A DNA stretch of 64,000 bases from Bacteroides sp. (GCF_030151085.1 NZ_JASLER010000005.1:1-64000); one strand, 5' to 3'; positions 26,133-33,681 are shown, counted from the stretch's first letter. Notes: generated by a model from the sequence alone, not told the origin. Program-made: numbers and translations.

Positions 26133-26140
26133 CAAAGATA
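26133..26140 (-). promoter_or_regulatory. -7 box of the RND efflux operon
   Basis: TATCTTTG on the minus strand matches TAnnTTTG, 31 bp upstream of the pump ATG. Confidence 0.65.
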
Positions 26141-26372
26141 CGGATCAAGCAGATTGGCTGCCGACAGGAAAATGTGAAGCGGAAGTATTGGGGGTTGAAT
26201 TGACCGGAGGGAGGGTTGAATGATACGCCCTACTAATTTGCAGGAACAGAAAAGATTATTAATAAAGGGTGAAATGCTTGATTCCGTTGATTTATGAGAT
26301 TATCTTACGCATTGTTATTTCATTTCTGGAAAGAAAAGAAGTAAATCCGTATCAAGTTATCCGAATATATCC

Positions 26373-26380
26373 TACCTTTG
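26373..26380 (+). promoter_or_regulatory. -7 box of the Rpn-family gene
   Basis: TACCTTTG matches TAnnTTTG and lies 15 bp before the ATG at 26395. The leader would be very short, or translation begins at the ATG at 26410. The rest of the 26141-26372 gap shows nothing recognisable. Confidence 0.6.
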
Positions 26381-26394
26381 TTGGACTTAATTAA

Positions 26395-27273
26395 ATGAAA
26401 ATAAGAGATATGGAAGAATTGCAAGATAAATATGTACGCTTCGACTGGGCCATCAAGCGCCTGTTGCGGCAAAAGGCCAATTATGGTGTCCTCGAAGGTT
26501 TCCTCACTGTATTTCTGGGCGAGAAAGTAACCATTCTGGAGATACTGGAAAGCGAAGGCAACCAACTCTCCTCCGATGACAAATTCAACCGCGTGGATAT
26601 CAAAGCACGCAACAGTAAGGATGAAATCATCATCATCGAGATACAGAATACGCGTGAACTCTACTATCTGGAGCGCATCCTTTACGGCGTAGCAAAAGCC
26701 ATCACGGAGCATATCTCGCTAGGCGAACCTTACTATAAGGTAAAGAAAATCTATTCCATCAGTGTTCTCTACTTCGATATCGGTCAAGGCACCGACTATC
26801 TGTATCATGGCCAGAACCACTTTGTAGGGGTGCACACAGGCGACCGCCTGCAAGTGAACGTCAAGGAACGCGACGCGATAGTCTCACGAATGCCTGCCGA
26901 AATATTCCCCGAATATATTCTCATTCGCGTAAACCAGTTCGACGAAGTAGCGGTTACACCACTCGAGGAGTGGATGAAGTATCTTAAAGATGGTACTATC
27001 CGTCCCGATACTACGGCACCCGGACTGAGCGAAGCGCTCGAGAAACTGAAATACTACGCCATGCCCCCCAAGGAACGTCTGGCTTATGATGCACATGTAG
27101 ATGCGATGAAGATTCAAAATGATGTGCTGAGTACAGCGAAGATAGAAGGAAGGATGGAAGGACTGGCAGAAGGCAAAGCAGAAATAGCCCGTGCCATGAA
27201 AGCACGCGGCATGTCACTCACTGACATTGCCAGCATCACCGGACTATCTGCCGAACTGATAATCACTCTATAA
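26395..27273 (+). CDS. Rpn-family PD-(D/E)XK nuclease/putative transposase
   Basis: The 292-residue protein matches the PD-(D/E)XK family often labelled recombination-promoting nuclease or putative transposase (RpnA-like). Its N-terminal DKYVRFDWAIKRLL and core NRVDIKARNSKDEIIIIEIQN hold the Asp and the Glu-x-Gln version of the catalytic motif. The C-terminus carries a variable Glu/Ala/Gly helix (EGRMEGLAEGKAEIARAMK) and a small helix-turn-helix-like end (SLTDIASITGLS). Members are frequent in Bacteroides as single genes; they are DNA endonucleases but not proven transposases. It stands alone between its own promoter and terminator. No terminal repeats were seen. Confidence 0.85.
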   Translation: MKIRDMEELQDKYVRFDWAIKRLLRQKANYGVLEGFLTVFLGEKVTILEILESEGNQLSSDDKFNRVDIKARNSKDEIIIIEIQNTRELYYLERILYGVAKAITEHISLGEPYYKVKKIYSISVLYFDIGQGTDYLYHGQNHFVGVHTGDRLQVNVKERDAIVSRMPAEIFPEYILIRVNQFDEVAVTPLEEWMKYLKDGTIRPDTTAPGLSEALEKLKYYAMPPKERLAYDAHVDAMKIQNDVLSTAKIEGRMEGLAEGKAEIARAMKARGMSLTDIASITGLSAELIITL

Positions 27274-27301
27274 ACAACAGTATCACTCTTTATCCGCTAA
27301 G

Positions 27302-27328
27302 CTCTCAATATCTTTTCGATATTGGGAG
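27302..27328 (+). terminator. Terminator after the Rpn-family gene
   Basis: CTCTCAATATC (27302-27312) pairs with GATATTGGGAG (27318-27328) with one wobble and a 5-nt loop, followed by five T. The remaining gap to 27481 holds no clear signal except a near-match CATCTTTG around 27450. Confidence 0.8.
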
Positions 27329-27481
27329 TTTTTCGTTTTTATATCATAATGACGATAGTCTACAGCAACGATGCAATGAAAAGAACAATGCGAGCTAAAC
27401 CATTCTCATCACTCTGTGTTTTTCCACTCTCAAAGTCTCATCTTTGGGAACAAGTTTTTATGTTTTACTTAAATACAAAGA

Positions 27482-28507
27482 ATGATGAAAAAGAATGCAG
27501 AACAGAAAGAGCAAAGCCCGATTAGCTTTACGGGCTTCATGCTCCAAGTGATTGACGATCTCGAAAAGGAAGAGCGTTTCAGTACAGCACATGTGTACCT
27601 GTATGCCCTTCATGCTTTTACGATGTTTGTAGGCGGGGGCGAAATCTTCTTCGGAGGCATCAGCCGCTACTCGCTGGCAAGGTTTGAGAAGTTCATGAAG
27701 GAACAGCTTCGGGCGTGGAACACCATTTCTACCTACGTACGTGCCTTGCGCTCAGTATACCATCGTGCCGTAGATGCCGGAGTGATTAATGGTGAATACC
27801 GCCTGTTCAGTGGTGTGTACACCGGTACAAAAGCCGAAAAGAAGCGGGCACTGACGGATGTGGAGATACGCCGCTTACTTCTCGACCAGGAGTTGTGTCC
27901 GCCCCTACCCTCCGAAACCGAAGCGCAAATGCAACTTAGCCTGCTGACCACCTCTCTGTGTGAAGCCCGGGACATGCTTTCACTTATGTTTCGCCTGCAA
28001 GGCATGCCTCTTGTAGACCTTGTACACATGCGTCGCAACGACTTGCATACCGATGCTACAGGACGCACCATGCTGACCTGCCACCGCCAAAAGACGGGCA
28101 CTGAACTGAACGTATGCGTCATGCCGGAAGCATTGGCACTGATAGACCGCTATCGTAGCACTGACCCCGACTCTCCCTATCTATTACGTTTTCTCAATGC
28201 CAACGATAAGGGTAAAGATAGTTATTATGCTTATGGTCGCCTGTTACGCCGCCTCAACGTGCTTTTGGCGAAACTCGCAGCGCATTACGGAATGAAAGGC
28301 ATCAAAGTGAGTTCGTACACCGCACGCCATACATGGGCCACAGTTGCCAAATTCTGCCACATATCCGAAGAAGTAATTTCAGAAGGCTTGGGACATTCGT
28401 CACTGGAGGTTACTCGGACGTATTTGAAAAGTTTTGAATACGGAGAATTGGATAAAGCTAACTGCAAAGTAATGGAGCAAGTATTCGGAAATTCACTAAA
28501 GCACTGA
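27482..28507 (+). CDS. Tyrosine recombinase (DNA invertase of the adjacent promoter switch)
   Basis: The 341-residue protein has an N-terminal SAM-like core-binding domain (~15-115, FSTAHVYLYALHAFTMFVG) and a C-terminal catalytic domain. Catalytic positions visible are Arg in FRLQGM, Lys in RQKTG, Arg in YTARHTWAT (with Tyr where many members have the first His), His in LGHSS and the nucleophile Tyr in TRTYL. This pattern is usual for Bacteroides shufflon or invertase enzymes of the Tsr type. It ends 19 bp before a 22-bp inverted repeat that encloses a promoter, which strongly implies that this enzyme flips that segment. There is no sign of an integrated element around it. Confidence 0.92.
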   Translation: MMKKNAEQKEQSPISFTGFMLQVIDDLEKEERFSTAHVYLYALHAFTMFVGGGEIFFGGISRYSLARFEKFMKEQLRAWNTISTYVRALRSVYHRAVDAGVINGEYRLFSGVYTGTKAEKKRALTDVEIRRLLLDQELCPPLPSETEAQMQLSLLTTSLCEARDMLSLMFRLQGMPLVDLVHMRRNDLHTDATGRTMLTCHRQKTGTELNVCVMPEALALIDRYRSTDPDSPYLLRFLNANDKGKDSYYAYGRLLRRLNVLLAKLAAHYGMKGIKVSSYTARHTWATVAKFCHISEEVISEGLGHSSLEVTRTYLKSFEYGELDKANCKVMEQVFGNSLKH

Positions 28508-28526
28508 TAATAAAAGAGAATTAGCG

Positions 28527-28548
28527 GTTACTTGATAGGTAACGGAAA
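28527..28548 (+). repeat. Left inverted repeat of the promoter switch
   Basis: The 22-bp arm starts GTTACTTGATAG and ends GGAAA. It is a perfect reverse complement of 28815-28836. Confidence 0.92.
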
Positions 28549-28561
28549 ACTAAACTCACGG

Positions 28562-28597
28562 CAAAGATATGAAAAGGAGTTAAAACACTAGTACAAA
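28562..28597 (-). promoter_or_regulatory. Promoter inside the invertible segment, facing left
   Basis: The minus strand shows TTTG (28597-28594), a 24-bp spacer and TATCTTTG (28569-28562), followed by CCGTGAG. The same arrangement and spacing occur at 32304-32339 on the plus strand. In the present orientation it reads away from the surface-protein genes. Confidence 0.78.
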
Positions 28598-28814
28598 ACA
28601 CACGTTTATTTGTACATAAAGTACATGATTTCCTCTATTAAATACTAAAAACCACATATCCGTTTGATGTGCTTTATGCTGAAGCGCAAAAATGCACATA
28701 TCTCTCAGCCCTGCAAAATACAGGGTCGTCTGCTCATTGTCTTTTGTGAAACAATTTTGGATAAACCACCTGTGTCGTGGCTCTACAACGCTTTGTAGTT
28801 CGAGGTGTTTGTAC

Positions 28815-28836
28815 TTTCCGTTACCTATCAAGTAAC
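28815..28836 (-). repeat. Right inverted repeat of the promoter switch
   Basis: Perfect reverse complement of the left arm, 39 bp before the first gene under control of the switch. Confidence 0.92.
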
Positions 28837-28874
28837 TGAATCCCCAAAGTCTGAATACTAAATCATGAACTGTT

Positions 28875-29117
28875 ATGGCAAACGAACAAATTTATAAGAA
28901 AGGTGATAAGGTATGGGTAGAAGAGCCCACATCTACAGGCTCCTCTCAAAAGTGCCCTGCTCTAATAGTATCAACGAAGATAGATACACTGAGTTTCAAC
29001 CGCGAAAACTATATCGCCATTCGATACCTTAATCGGAATGATACAACTGCCTATCAGTGTATCCCCGAAAATTGGATCATGGGGCATATTGAAGAAGATA
29101 CAAACAAGTTTCAATAA
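28875..29117 (+). CDS. Small hypothetical protein, first gene after the invertible promoter
   Basis: An 80-residue soluble protein with no signal peptide and no family I recognise. The N-terminal KKGDKVWVEEP and the alternating hydrophobic pattern (ALIVSTKI, YIAIRYL) suggest a small beta-barrel of SH3/KOW type, but this is weak. It lies 39 bp after the right arm of the invertible element and 30 bp before the conserved short peptide gene. Its expression should therefore depend on the switch. Confidence 0.65.
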   Translation: MANEQIYKKGDKVWVEEPTSTGSSQKCPALIVSTKIDTLSFNRENYIAIRYLNRNDTTAYQCIPENWIMGHIEEDTNKFQ

Positions 29118-29147
29118 ACATATTACTAATCTTTAAAACAAAGCAAC

Positions 29148-29336
29148 ATGAAGAAGAAAGACATGTATGTATCACCCCAGATAGAGGTGATAGAGATAGA
29201 GAATGAAGGTGTAATAGCTCTAAGCAATTATGATCCTGTTCCGATGAATTCTGCTCGGAAAACCTATTCTCCGAGTTCTGCAACATCCAATGATTTGGAA
29301 GACTTAATCAATGACATTTTAACAGTGGAGGATTAA
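29148..29336 (+). CDS. Short conserved peptide preceding a fimbrillin gene (copy 1)
   Basis: A 62-residue peptide without signal peptide or membrane span. It is clearly paralogous to the peptide at 32468: both begin K(K)DMYxSPQxEVIExENEGVIA and end SxDLEDxINDILTVxx around a Ser/Asn/Pro-rich middle. Small proteins of this shape are common in Bacteroidales next to surface lipoproteins (recall), with no assigned role. The conserved ends and variable middle recall a precursor or escort peptide, but no modifying enzyme or protease is encoded nearby. The fimbrillin gene starts 5 bp after its stop. Confidence 0.75.
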   Translation: MKKKDMYVSPQIEVIEIENEGVIALSNYDPVPMNSARKTYSPSSATSNDLEDLINDILTVED

Positions 29337-29341
29337 ACACT

Positions 29342-31393
29342 ATGAAAAAGCATTATTGGAAAATAGCAGCCATAACTACAATGGTAGCTATAGCAACAAC
29401 AGGTTGCAACGACGATTTGAGCATGAACGATTCTGTGAACAAGATCGAAGGGTCTTCACTTATTACTGCAAGTATCGAAACTAAGACAATTGACACAAGA
29501 CTAAGTTACGAAGATGACACAGAATTAAAAGTGACGTGGATAGACGGAAAAGACGACAATGCCCAAGAGTATTTTTATGCCACCAGCTTTCCCTCCGATG
29601 AATCTGCAGCAATAAATGGATGGCGATTTCGCCGTGCCGACGATGCTACGGCATCAAAAGATGCCACATTCAGCTCATGGGAGTGGAGTTCAAACAGCTT
29701 TAGTGCCACAAATTTAACCGTAGGCGATGAAATCCACGCACTCTATCCCGCATCGGAAGCAGCCACAGAAGGTTATGCCGGTACTTTCAAATATTCACCA
29801 TCAGGAAGTGTAACCCTCCCACTTGCAGGCCAGGACGGCACATTAGCCAACCTATCCAAATTCAACTACATGACAGCCGTGGGAACAGCAAACACAGCCG
29901 CCGGAACTACCGATGCAGCAAGTCTTGAACTTAAATTCAAGCACCGCGTAGCCATCTTCCGTTTATCAGAGTTGGTATTTCCCGGACTAAACAATGGTGA
30001 AGTGAAAGTCGTAGGTGTTTCAGGCAAAAACCTGAAAGTATCGGCTACACTAACAAGAACCAAAGGAGTGACAATCGATCAGATTACCCCCACAGGAAAT
30101 GACATGAGTATCCTTGCCAATCTGCCAGACAATACAATCACCACAGATGGTAACGGAAAAATGACAGGTAACATTTATATCTGCTTCTTCCCGGGCAATA
30201 GCGATGCACAAGGCACCAATGAAATCAGTGAGTTATCATTCCAGTTCATTACCAGCAACGGCACTTATACCTACAATTACGCAACCGATGTTGACCAAGC
30301 GTTACAAGTTACGAAATTCATAGAAGGCAAGATGTACACGCTAAATGCGAAGACAACCACCCACGAAGGATTCTCGAGCAACGGACAGGACAAGGATGGA
30401 ATGACTGCCGCCACTGCATTCGAGATTGCCAACTATGATGACTTGAAACTATTCTCCAACTATGTCAACAATGCCCGTACCAGTAACTTCTGGTATAATC
30501 GTTACTATAAGCTGACAAATGACATCACCCTCGAGAGTGACTGGATTCCTATCGGAAATGTTAGCGAGACAGCTTTCCAAGGCTATTTTGACGGTGACAA
30601 TAATACTATTACTACAACCGATAGATTATTCTACTATATAAACGGAAATTATACCAAGAAAACTAAGATTGAGAACCTAAAAGTAGCATGTAATATTTCA
30701 AAAAACGATATTAAACCGCTGGGAGGAATCGTAAGTAATGCTCGGGCTTATGCAACAATTATAAATTGCGAAGTTACAGGTACTATTACTGCAACAGGAT
30801 CTTGCGGTGGTATTGTCGGAAATGCTCAATCTACAGAAATAGAATATTGTAATAATCAAGCAACAATTACAGGTGCTTCAGATGAAGGAACCGGAGGCAT
30901 TTTGGGAGAGGTAGGAAGCCAAGGAGCCACAATTACAGCTTGTTGGAATACAGGTAATGTAACCTCTACTAATACCGCTACAGGAGGAATTATCGGCTTT
31001 GATTATAACGACTACAACATCACCATCAAAGGATGTTACAATACCGGAAACATAGAAGCGAAGGGTAATATGGCAGCAGGTATCATGGGCAAACCTGGTT
31101 CTAAAACCAAAGTGACAGCCTGCTACAACACTGGAAATATCAGTATCGTTTCTCCCTATTCGTCATTCTCTTATGGTGGTATATGCGGATATAAATATAG
31201 TGGTACGTCTGCCACACAATGCTATTATAACTCATCTACTATCAGTGGCATATCATCAGGAACGGAGACCAGTTTAGGTACTTCCGTTTCAGCAATCGGT
31301 GGTACGGAATATGGAGCCATGAACAGTGCGTGGGCATCTTCTGCTTACCAATTCAATGCCACAACAGGTGCTATTGAGAAAAAGGTTCCTTAA
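29342..31393 (+). CDS. Fimbrillin-family lipoprotein with GLUG-type repeats
   Basis: The protein has 683 residues. A lipoprotein signal ends at TTGC (Cys about 22). Residues ~35-345 form a fimbrillin (FimA/Mfa1-like) module sharing LxGQxGxLAxxxxFxYMTA, FKHRxAIxRL, IYICFFPGN and VTKFxEGKMYTL with the protein at 32662. The C-terminal ~270 residues contain about six copies of a ~25-30 residue motif (GGIVGNA..., GGILGEV..., GGIIGFD..., AGIMGKP..., GGICGYK...) each followed by (C/N)xNTGNI. These are GLUG-like repeats, typical of adhesins. A surface or fimbrial adhesive role is likely. Expression is predicted to be phase-variable through the invertible promoter. Confidence 0.85.
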   Translation: MKKHYWKIAAITTMVAIATTGCNDDLSMNDSVNKIEGSSLITASIETKTIDTRLSYEDDTELKVTWIDGKDDNAQEYFYATSFPSDESAAINGWRFRRADDATASKDATFSSWEWSSNSFSATNLTVGDEIHALYPASEAATEGYAGTFKYSPSGSVTLPLAGQDGTLANLSKFNYMTAVGTANTAAGTTDAASLELKFKHRVAIFRLSELVFPGLNNGEVKVVGVSGKNLKVSATLTRTKGVTIDQITPTGNDMSILANLPDNTITTDGNGKMTGNIYICFFPGNSDAQGTNEISELSFQFITSNGTYTYNYATDVDQALQVTKFIEGKMYTLNAKTTTHEGFSSNGQDKDGMTAATAFEIANYDDLKLFSNYVNNARTSNFWYNRYYKLTNDITLESDWIPIGNVSETAFQGYFDGDNNTITTTDRLFYYINGNYTKKTKIENLKVACNISKNDIKPLGGIVSNARAYATIINCEVTGTITATGSCGGIVGNAQSTEIEYCNNQATITGASDEGTGGILGEVGSQGATITACWNTGNVTSTNTATGGIIGFDYNDYNITIKGCYNTGNIEAKGNMAAGIMGKPGSKTKVTACYNTGNISIVSPYSSFSYGGICGYKYSGTSATQCYYNSSTISGISSGTETSLGTSVSAIGGTEYGAMNSAWASSAYQFNATTGAIEKKVP

Positions 31394-31414
31394 TTCATTA
31401 GGGAACCCTTGAAA

Positions 31415-31506
31415 CGTCATTAGGGCGAGACACCATGCGTCATTAGGGCGACGTTCATCACGTCATTAGGGCGAGACAACGAGCGTCATTAGGGCGACGT
31501 TTTGAG
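31415..31506. repeat. Four tandem 23-bp repeats after the GLUG fimbrillin gene
   Basis: Copies start at 31415, 31438, 31461 and 31484, each beginning CGTCATTAGGGCGA (14 bp) followed by a variable 9-bp tail. Copies 1 and 3 continue GACA, copies 2 and 4 CGTT, giving a 46-bp alternating super-period. A partial TCATTAGGG precedes the array near 31395-31403. It is non-coding and lies between a stop codon and a weak terminator. Confidence 0.85.
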
Positions 31507-31531
31507 CCTCATCCGCACAACAAAAACAGGG

Positions 31532-31557
31532 AGAACGGGAAAGCAAAATACCGTTCT
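31532..31557 (+). terminator. Weak terminator after the repeat array
   Basis: AGAACGG (31532-31538) pairs with CCGTTCT (31551-31557) around a 12-nt loop, followed by TCTTTAT. Confidence 0.5.
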
Positions 31558-31609
31558 TCTTTATATCATTTAATCAACCAGAGTATTAATTACTAAAACC
31601 CAAAGCAAT

Positions 31610-32110
31610 ATGCCGAAAGTAAAATTAGTAAAGAAGGGCAACCCCTTGAAGAAGGACGCCCCCAAGAAATGGTACGGCATCCCCGAAAGCTCCAAACCCC
31701 TGGAGACAAAGGCCATGACACGTGCCGCCACTCAAAACACCACTACTGCTCCCATCGAAATGGAGGCTAGTATGGACCTCTTCACCAAATTTGCCTTGCA
31801 GCAACTCCTGCAAGGACATACCGTAAACGTAAAGGGCTTCGGCTCCTTCCGTACCTCCTTCAAGAGCGAGGGCGTAGAGGACATCACGAAGTTCAATGCC
31901 TCGACCATGATTAAGAACCCACGTATCATCTTCACTCCTGCCAAGGAACTCAGAGACGCCATTAAAAGCGACATTCGCTTTGAAACCGGTGGTGTGATTG
32001 ATGACGAAATCAGCTACGCCACCATCTCCGATTACAAAAAAGCAAAAGGCATCACTGGTGGCGGCTCTACAGGTGGTAGCGGCGACGAGAACGACAATCC
32101 ATTAGGATAA
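31610..32110 (+). CDS. HU-family DNA-binding protein (long Bacteroidetes form)
   Basis: The 166-residue protein begins like the Bacteroidetes HU/IHF-like family (VKKGNPLKKDAPKKWYGIP). The body has IHF/HU features (LFTKFALQQLLQGHTVNVKGFGSFRTSF, NPRIIFTPAKELRDAI) and a Gly/Ser/Asp-rich tail. Such proteins bind and bend DNA. It sits between the two fimbrillin cassettes, which suggests a local architectural or regulatory role, possibly in promoter inversion; this is inference. A strong terminator follows. Confidence 0.88.
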   Translation: MPKVKLVKKGNPLKKDAPKKWYGIPESSKPLETKAMTRAATQNTTTAPIEMEASMDLFTKFALQQLLQGHTVNVKGFGSFRTSFKSEGVEDITKFNASTMIKNPRIIFTPAKELRDAIKSDIRFETGGVIDDEISYATISDYKKAKGITGGGSTGGSGDENDNPLG

Positions 32111-32137
32111 CACTTCGGCTTGCCAATAAACAAAGAA

Positions 32138-32185
32138 CCGGGGCTGCAACCAAGAAAGAGGTTATCTTTCTTGTTGCAGCCCCGG
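32138..32185 (+). terminator. Strong hairpin after the HU-like gene
   Basis: A 21-bp stem (32138-32159 with 32165-32185) has one bulged C and a short loop. The T-run is poor, but the stem is GC-rich and separates the HU gene from the next promoter. Confidence 0.75.
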
Positions 32186-32303
32186 CTGTGTTTACTATAT
32201 CATGCTATCCTTGAAGCAAAACGGTTACAATCAGACAGATTCAACAAAGAAGAAGACTTATTGTAATGTCTTACTTAGCACCTATATATAAATAATAGTG
32301 AAT

Positions 32304-32339
32304 TTTGCAATATCGTTTAAACTACTTTTTATATCTTTG
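32304..32339 (+). promoter_or_regulatory. Fixed promoter of the second peptide-fimbrillin cassette
   Basis: TTTG (32304-32307), 24 bp, then TATCTTTG (32332-32339) and CCGTGAG. The similarity to the flipped invertible promoter runs on to about 32395, across the position of the right repeat arm there. No matching inverted arm lies upstream here, so it appears locked in the ON orientation. An 11-bp inverted pair (32228-32238 with 32385-32395) is present, but too short to call a switch. The leader to the next gene is about 120 bp. Confidence 0.72.
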
Positions 32340-32467
32340 CCGTGAGTTAAGTTTCCTGTTAGTAATCAAGAAACAGAATCCCTACTGTCTGATTGCAAAG
32401 TCCCCCCCGGACTTGTAAATAACGCCTTTCTCAATAAACATATTATTACCATTAGAAGCAAAACGGT

Positions 32468-32665
32468 ATGAAGAAAGACATGTATATATCGCCTCAAGTG
32501 GAGGTTATAGAGATGGAAAACGAAGGTGTGATAGCCACCAGCGTAGAAGGTTTTCCCAACGTGCCTATGAGTGCTACCCGCCCCAACAGTGTATCAAGAA
32601 GCAACCATGCTTCAAGCAGTGACTTAGAAGACATGATTAACGACATCTTAACAGTAGGAGAATGA
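32468..32665 (+). CDS. Short conserved peptide preceding a fimbrillin gene (copy 2)
   Basis: A 65-residue paralogue of the peptide at 29148, with the same conserved N-terminus (KKDMYISPQVEVIEMENEG) and C-terminus (SDLEDMINDILTV) and a different Ser/Asn/Pro-rich middle. Its TGA overlaps the ATG of the following fimbrillin gene (ATGA), indicating translational coupling. Function is unknown. Confidence 0.75.
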   Translation: MKKDMYISPQVEVIEMENEGVIATSVEGFPNVPMSATRPNSVSRSNHASSSDLEDMINDILTVGE

Positions 32666-33681
32666 CCCGTATGAGAAATATCATTTTAAGATCGGCTGCA
32701 ATGATAGCAGCATTAGCTATGACGATGAGTAGCTGTAGCAACGAAGAACTGACCGAAGGTAATGGTCAACCCGAAATGAAAGGAATAAGTTCCGTTACAC
32801 TCGAAACTCCACAGAACGGTCCTTCTACTCGTTTGGAGTATAATATAGATAATACTCAGGGACTGGGGGTGAAATGGAAGGCTGGCTATTATCCGAAGAA
32901 CAATGAGGCAGAAAAGGGAGTGTGTATAAATGCAGCTTATTCCCTGCTATATGGGGCAGTATTCGTCAGAACAGATGAAGGGGAGGCAGCACCAAAGGCT
33001 GAGTTTACCTTTTACAACTTCGAACAAAATGCTAAACGAGGACAAGGACAAGGTAGCATCGGTCTGCTTTACCCTTATAAAACAGAGTATGCCGGTGCTT
33101 TCAATGTGAATCCAAGTTATGATAATGCCATCGAAGCCTCCCTTACACTAAGCGGTCAAAGCGGTCGGTTAGCTGATGTGGAAAACTTCGATTATATGAC
33201 GGCAATAGCCGCCGTGCCAGATATCACGAGCACTGACGCAAGTTTAAACATAGTCTTTAAACACCGCATCGCCATTATGCGCCTCACCGGTTTAACATTT
33301 CCTGCCGGAATCGGGAGCACCGCTACAAGCGTTTCCATCAGCGACACAGGGCTTAAGACAAATGCCAAACTTACATTTATAAAAGGGGCAAATGACGCTC
33401 TGACCGAATCTTTGAAACTGGGCAGCACCAAAGGATCTATTACTACCACCGGAGCTTTTAATATTAACGGCAATGTGATGGACGATGTGTACATCTGCTT
33501 CTTCCCCGGTAATGCCGATGTCTCAGGCACTTACGAAATTACCAACTTGAAAGTAACTGCTATCGTAGATGGTGATACCTACCAATACGATTATGGCAGT
33601 GATACTAACGTAACAATGAAAGTGACCAAATTTGAAGAGGGCAAAATGTATACTTTAAAGGACAAGGCAATGACGAAGTAA
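32662..33681 (+). CDS. Fimbrillin-family lipoprotein without GLUG repeats
   Basis: The 339-residue lipoprotein has lipobox MSSC (Cys about 28 from the ATG at 32662). It is the paralogue of the N-terminal half of the protein at 29342, sharing LSGQSGRLADVENFDYMTA, FKHRIAIMRLTGL, DVYICFFPGN and VTKFEEGKMYTL. It lacks the C-terminal repeat region. It is probably a surface-exposed or fimbria-associated protein anchored by its lipid. Transcription is expected from the fixed promoter at 32304-32339. fmt is encoded convergently, 13 bp beyond its end. Confidence 0.8.
   Translation: MTRMRNIILRSAAMIAALAMTMSSCSNEELTEGNGQPEMKGISSVTLETPQNGPSTRLEYNIDNTQGLGVKWKAGYYPKNNEAEKGVCINAAYSLLYGAVFVRTDEGEAAPKAEFTFYNFEQNAKRGQGQGSIGLLYPYKTEYAGAFNVNPSYDNAIEASLTLSGQSGRLADVENFDYMTAIAAVPDITSTDASLNIVFKHRIAIMRLTGLTFPAGIGSTATSVSISDTGLKTNAKLTFIKGANDALTESLKLGSTKGSITTTGAFNINGNVMDDVYICFFPGNADVSGTYEITNLKVTAIVDGDTYQYDYGSDTNVTMKVTKFEEGKMYTLKDKAMTK

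Larger units (their letters stand above)
28527..28836. other. Invertible promoter element (currently OFF)
   Basis: Perfect 22-bp inverted repeats at 28527-28548 and 28815-28836 enclose 266 bp without coding content. Each repeat has the form GTTAC-TTGATAG-GTAAC plus GGAAA, a palindromic pair of 5-bp arms around a 7-bp spacer, which suits a tyrosine recombinase crossover site. The segment carries a Bacteroides promoter near its left end, pointing left toward the recombinase 3' end. Flipping would place the -7 box at about 28794-28801, pointing into the surface-protein genes at 28875-31393. The inverted form aligns with the promoter region at 32304-32395. Confidence 0.88.

Noticed and set aside
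26395..27273. Insertion sequence around the transposase-like Rpn gene
   Set aside because: No terminal inverted repeats or target-site duplications were seen; the family is a nuclease that usually occurs as a single gene.
31415..31506. CRISPR-like array
   Set aside because: The core is 14 bp and the variable part only 9 bp, too short for spacers; no cas genes are nearby.
32228..32395. Second invertible element at the fixed fimbrillin promoter
   Set aside because: The only inverted pair is 11 bp, does not match the recombinase site, and is not placed like the arms at 28527 and 28815.
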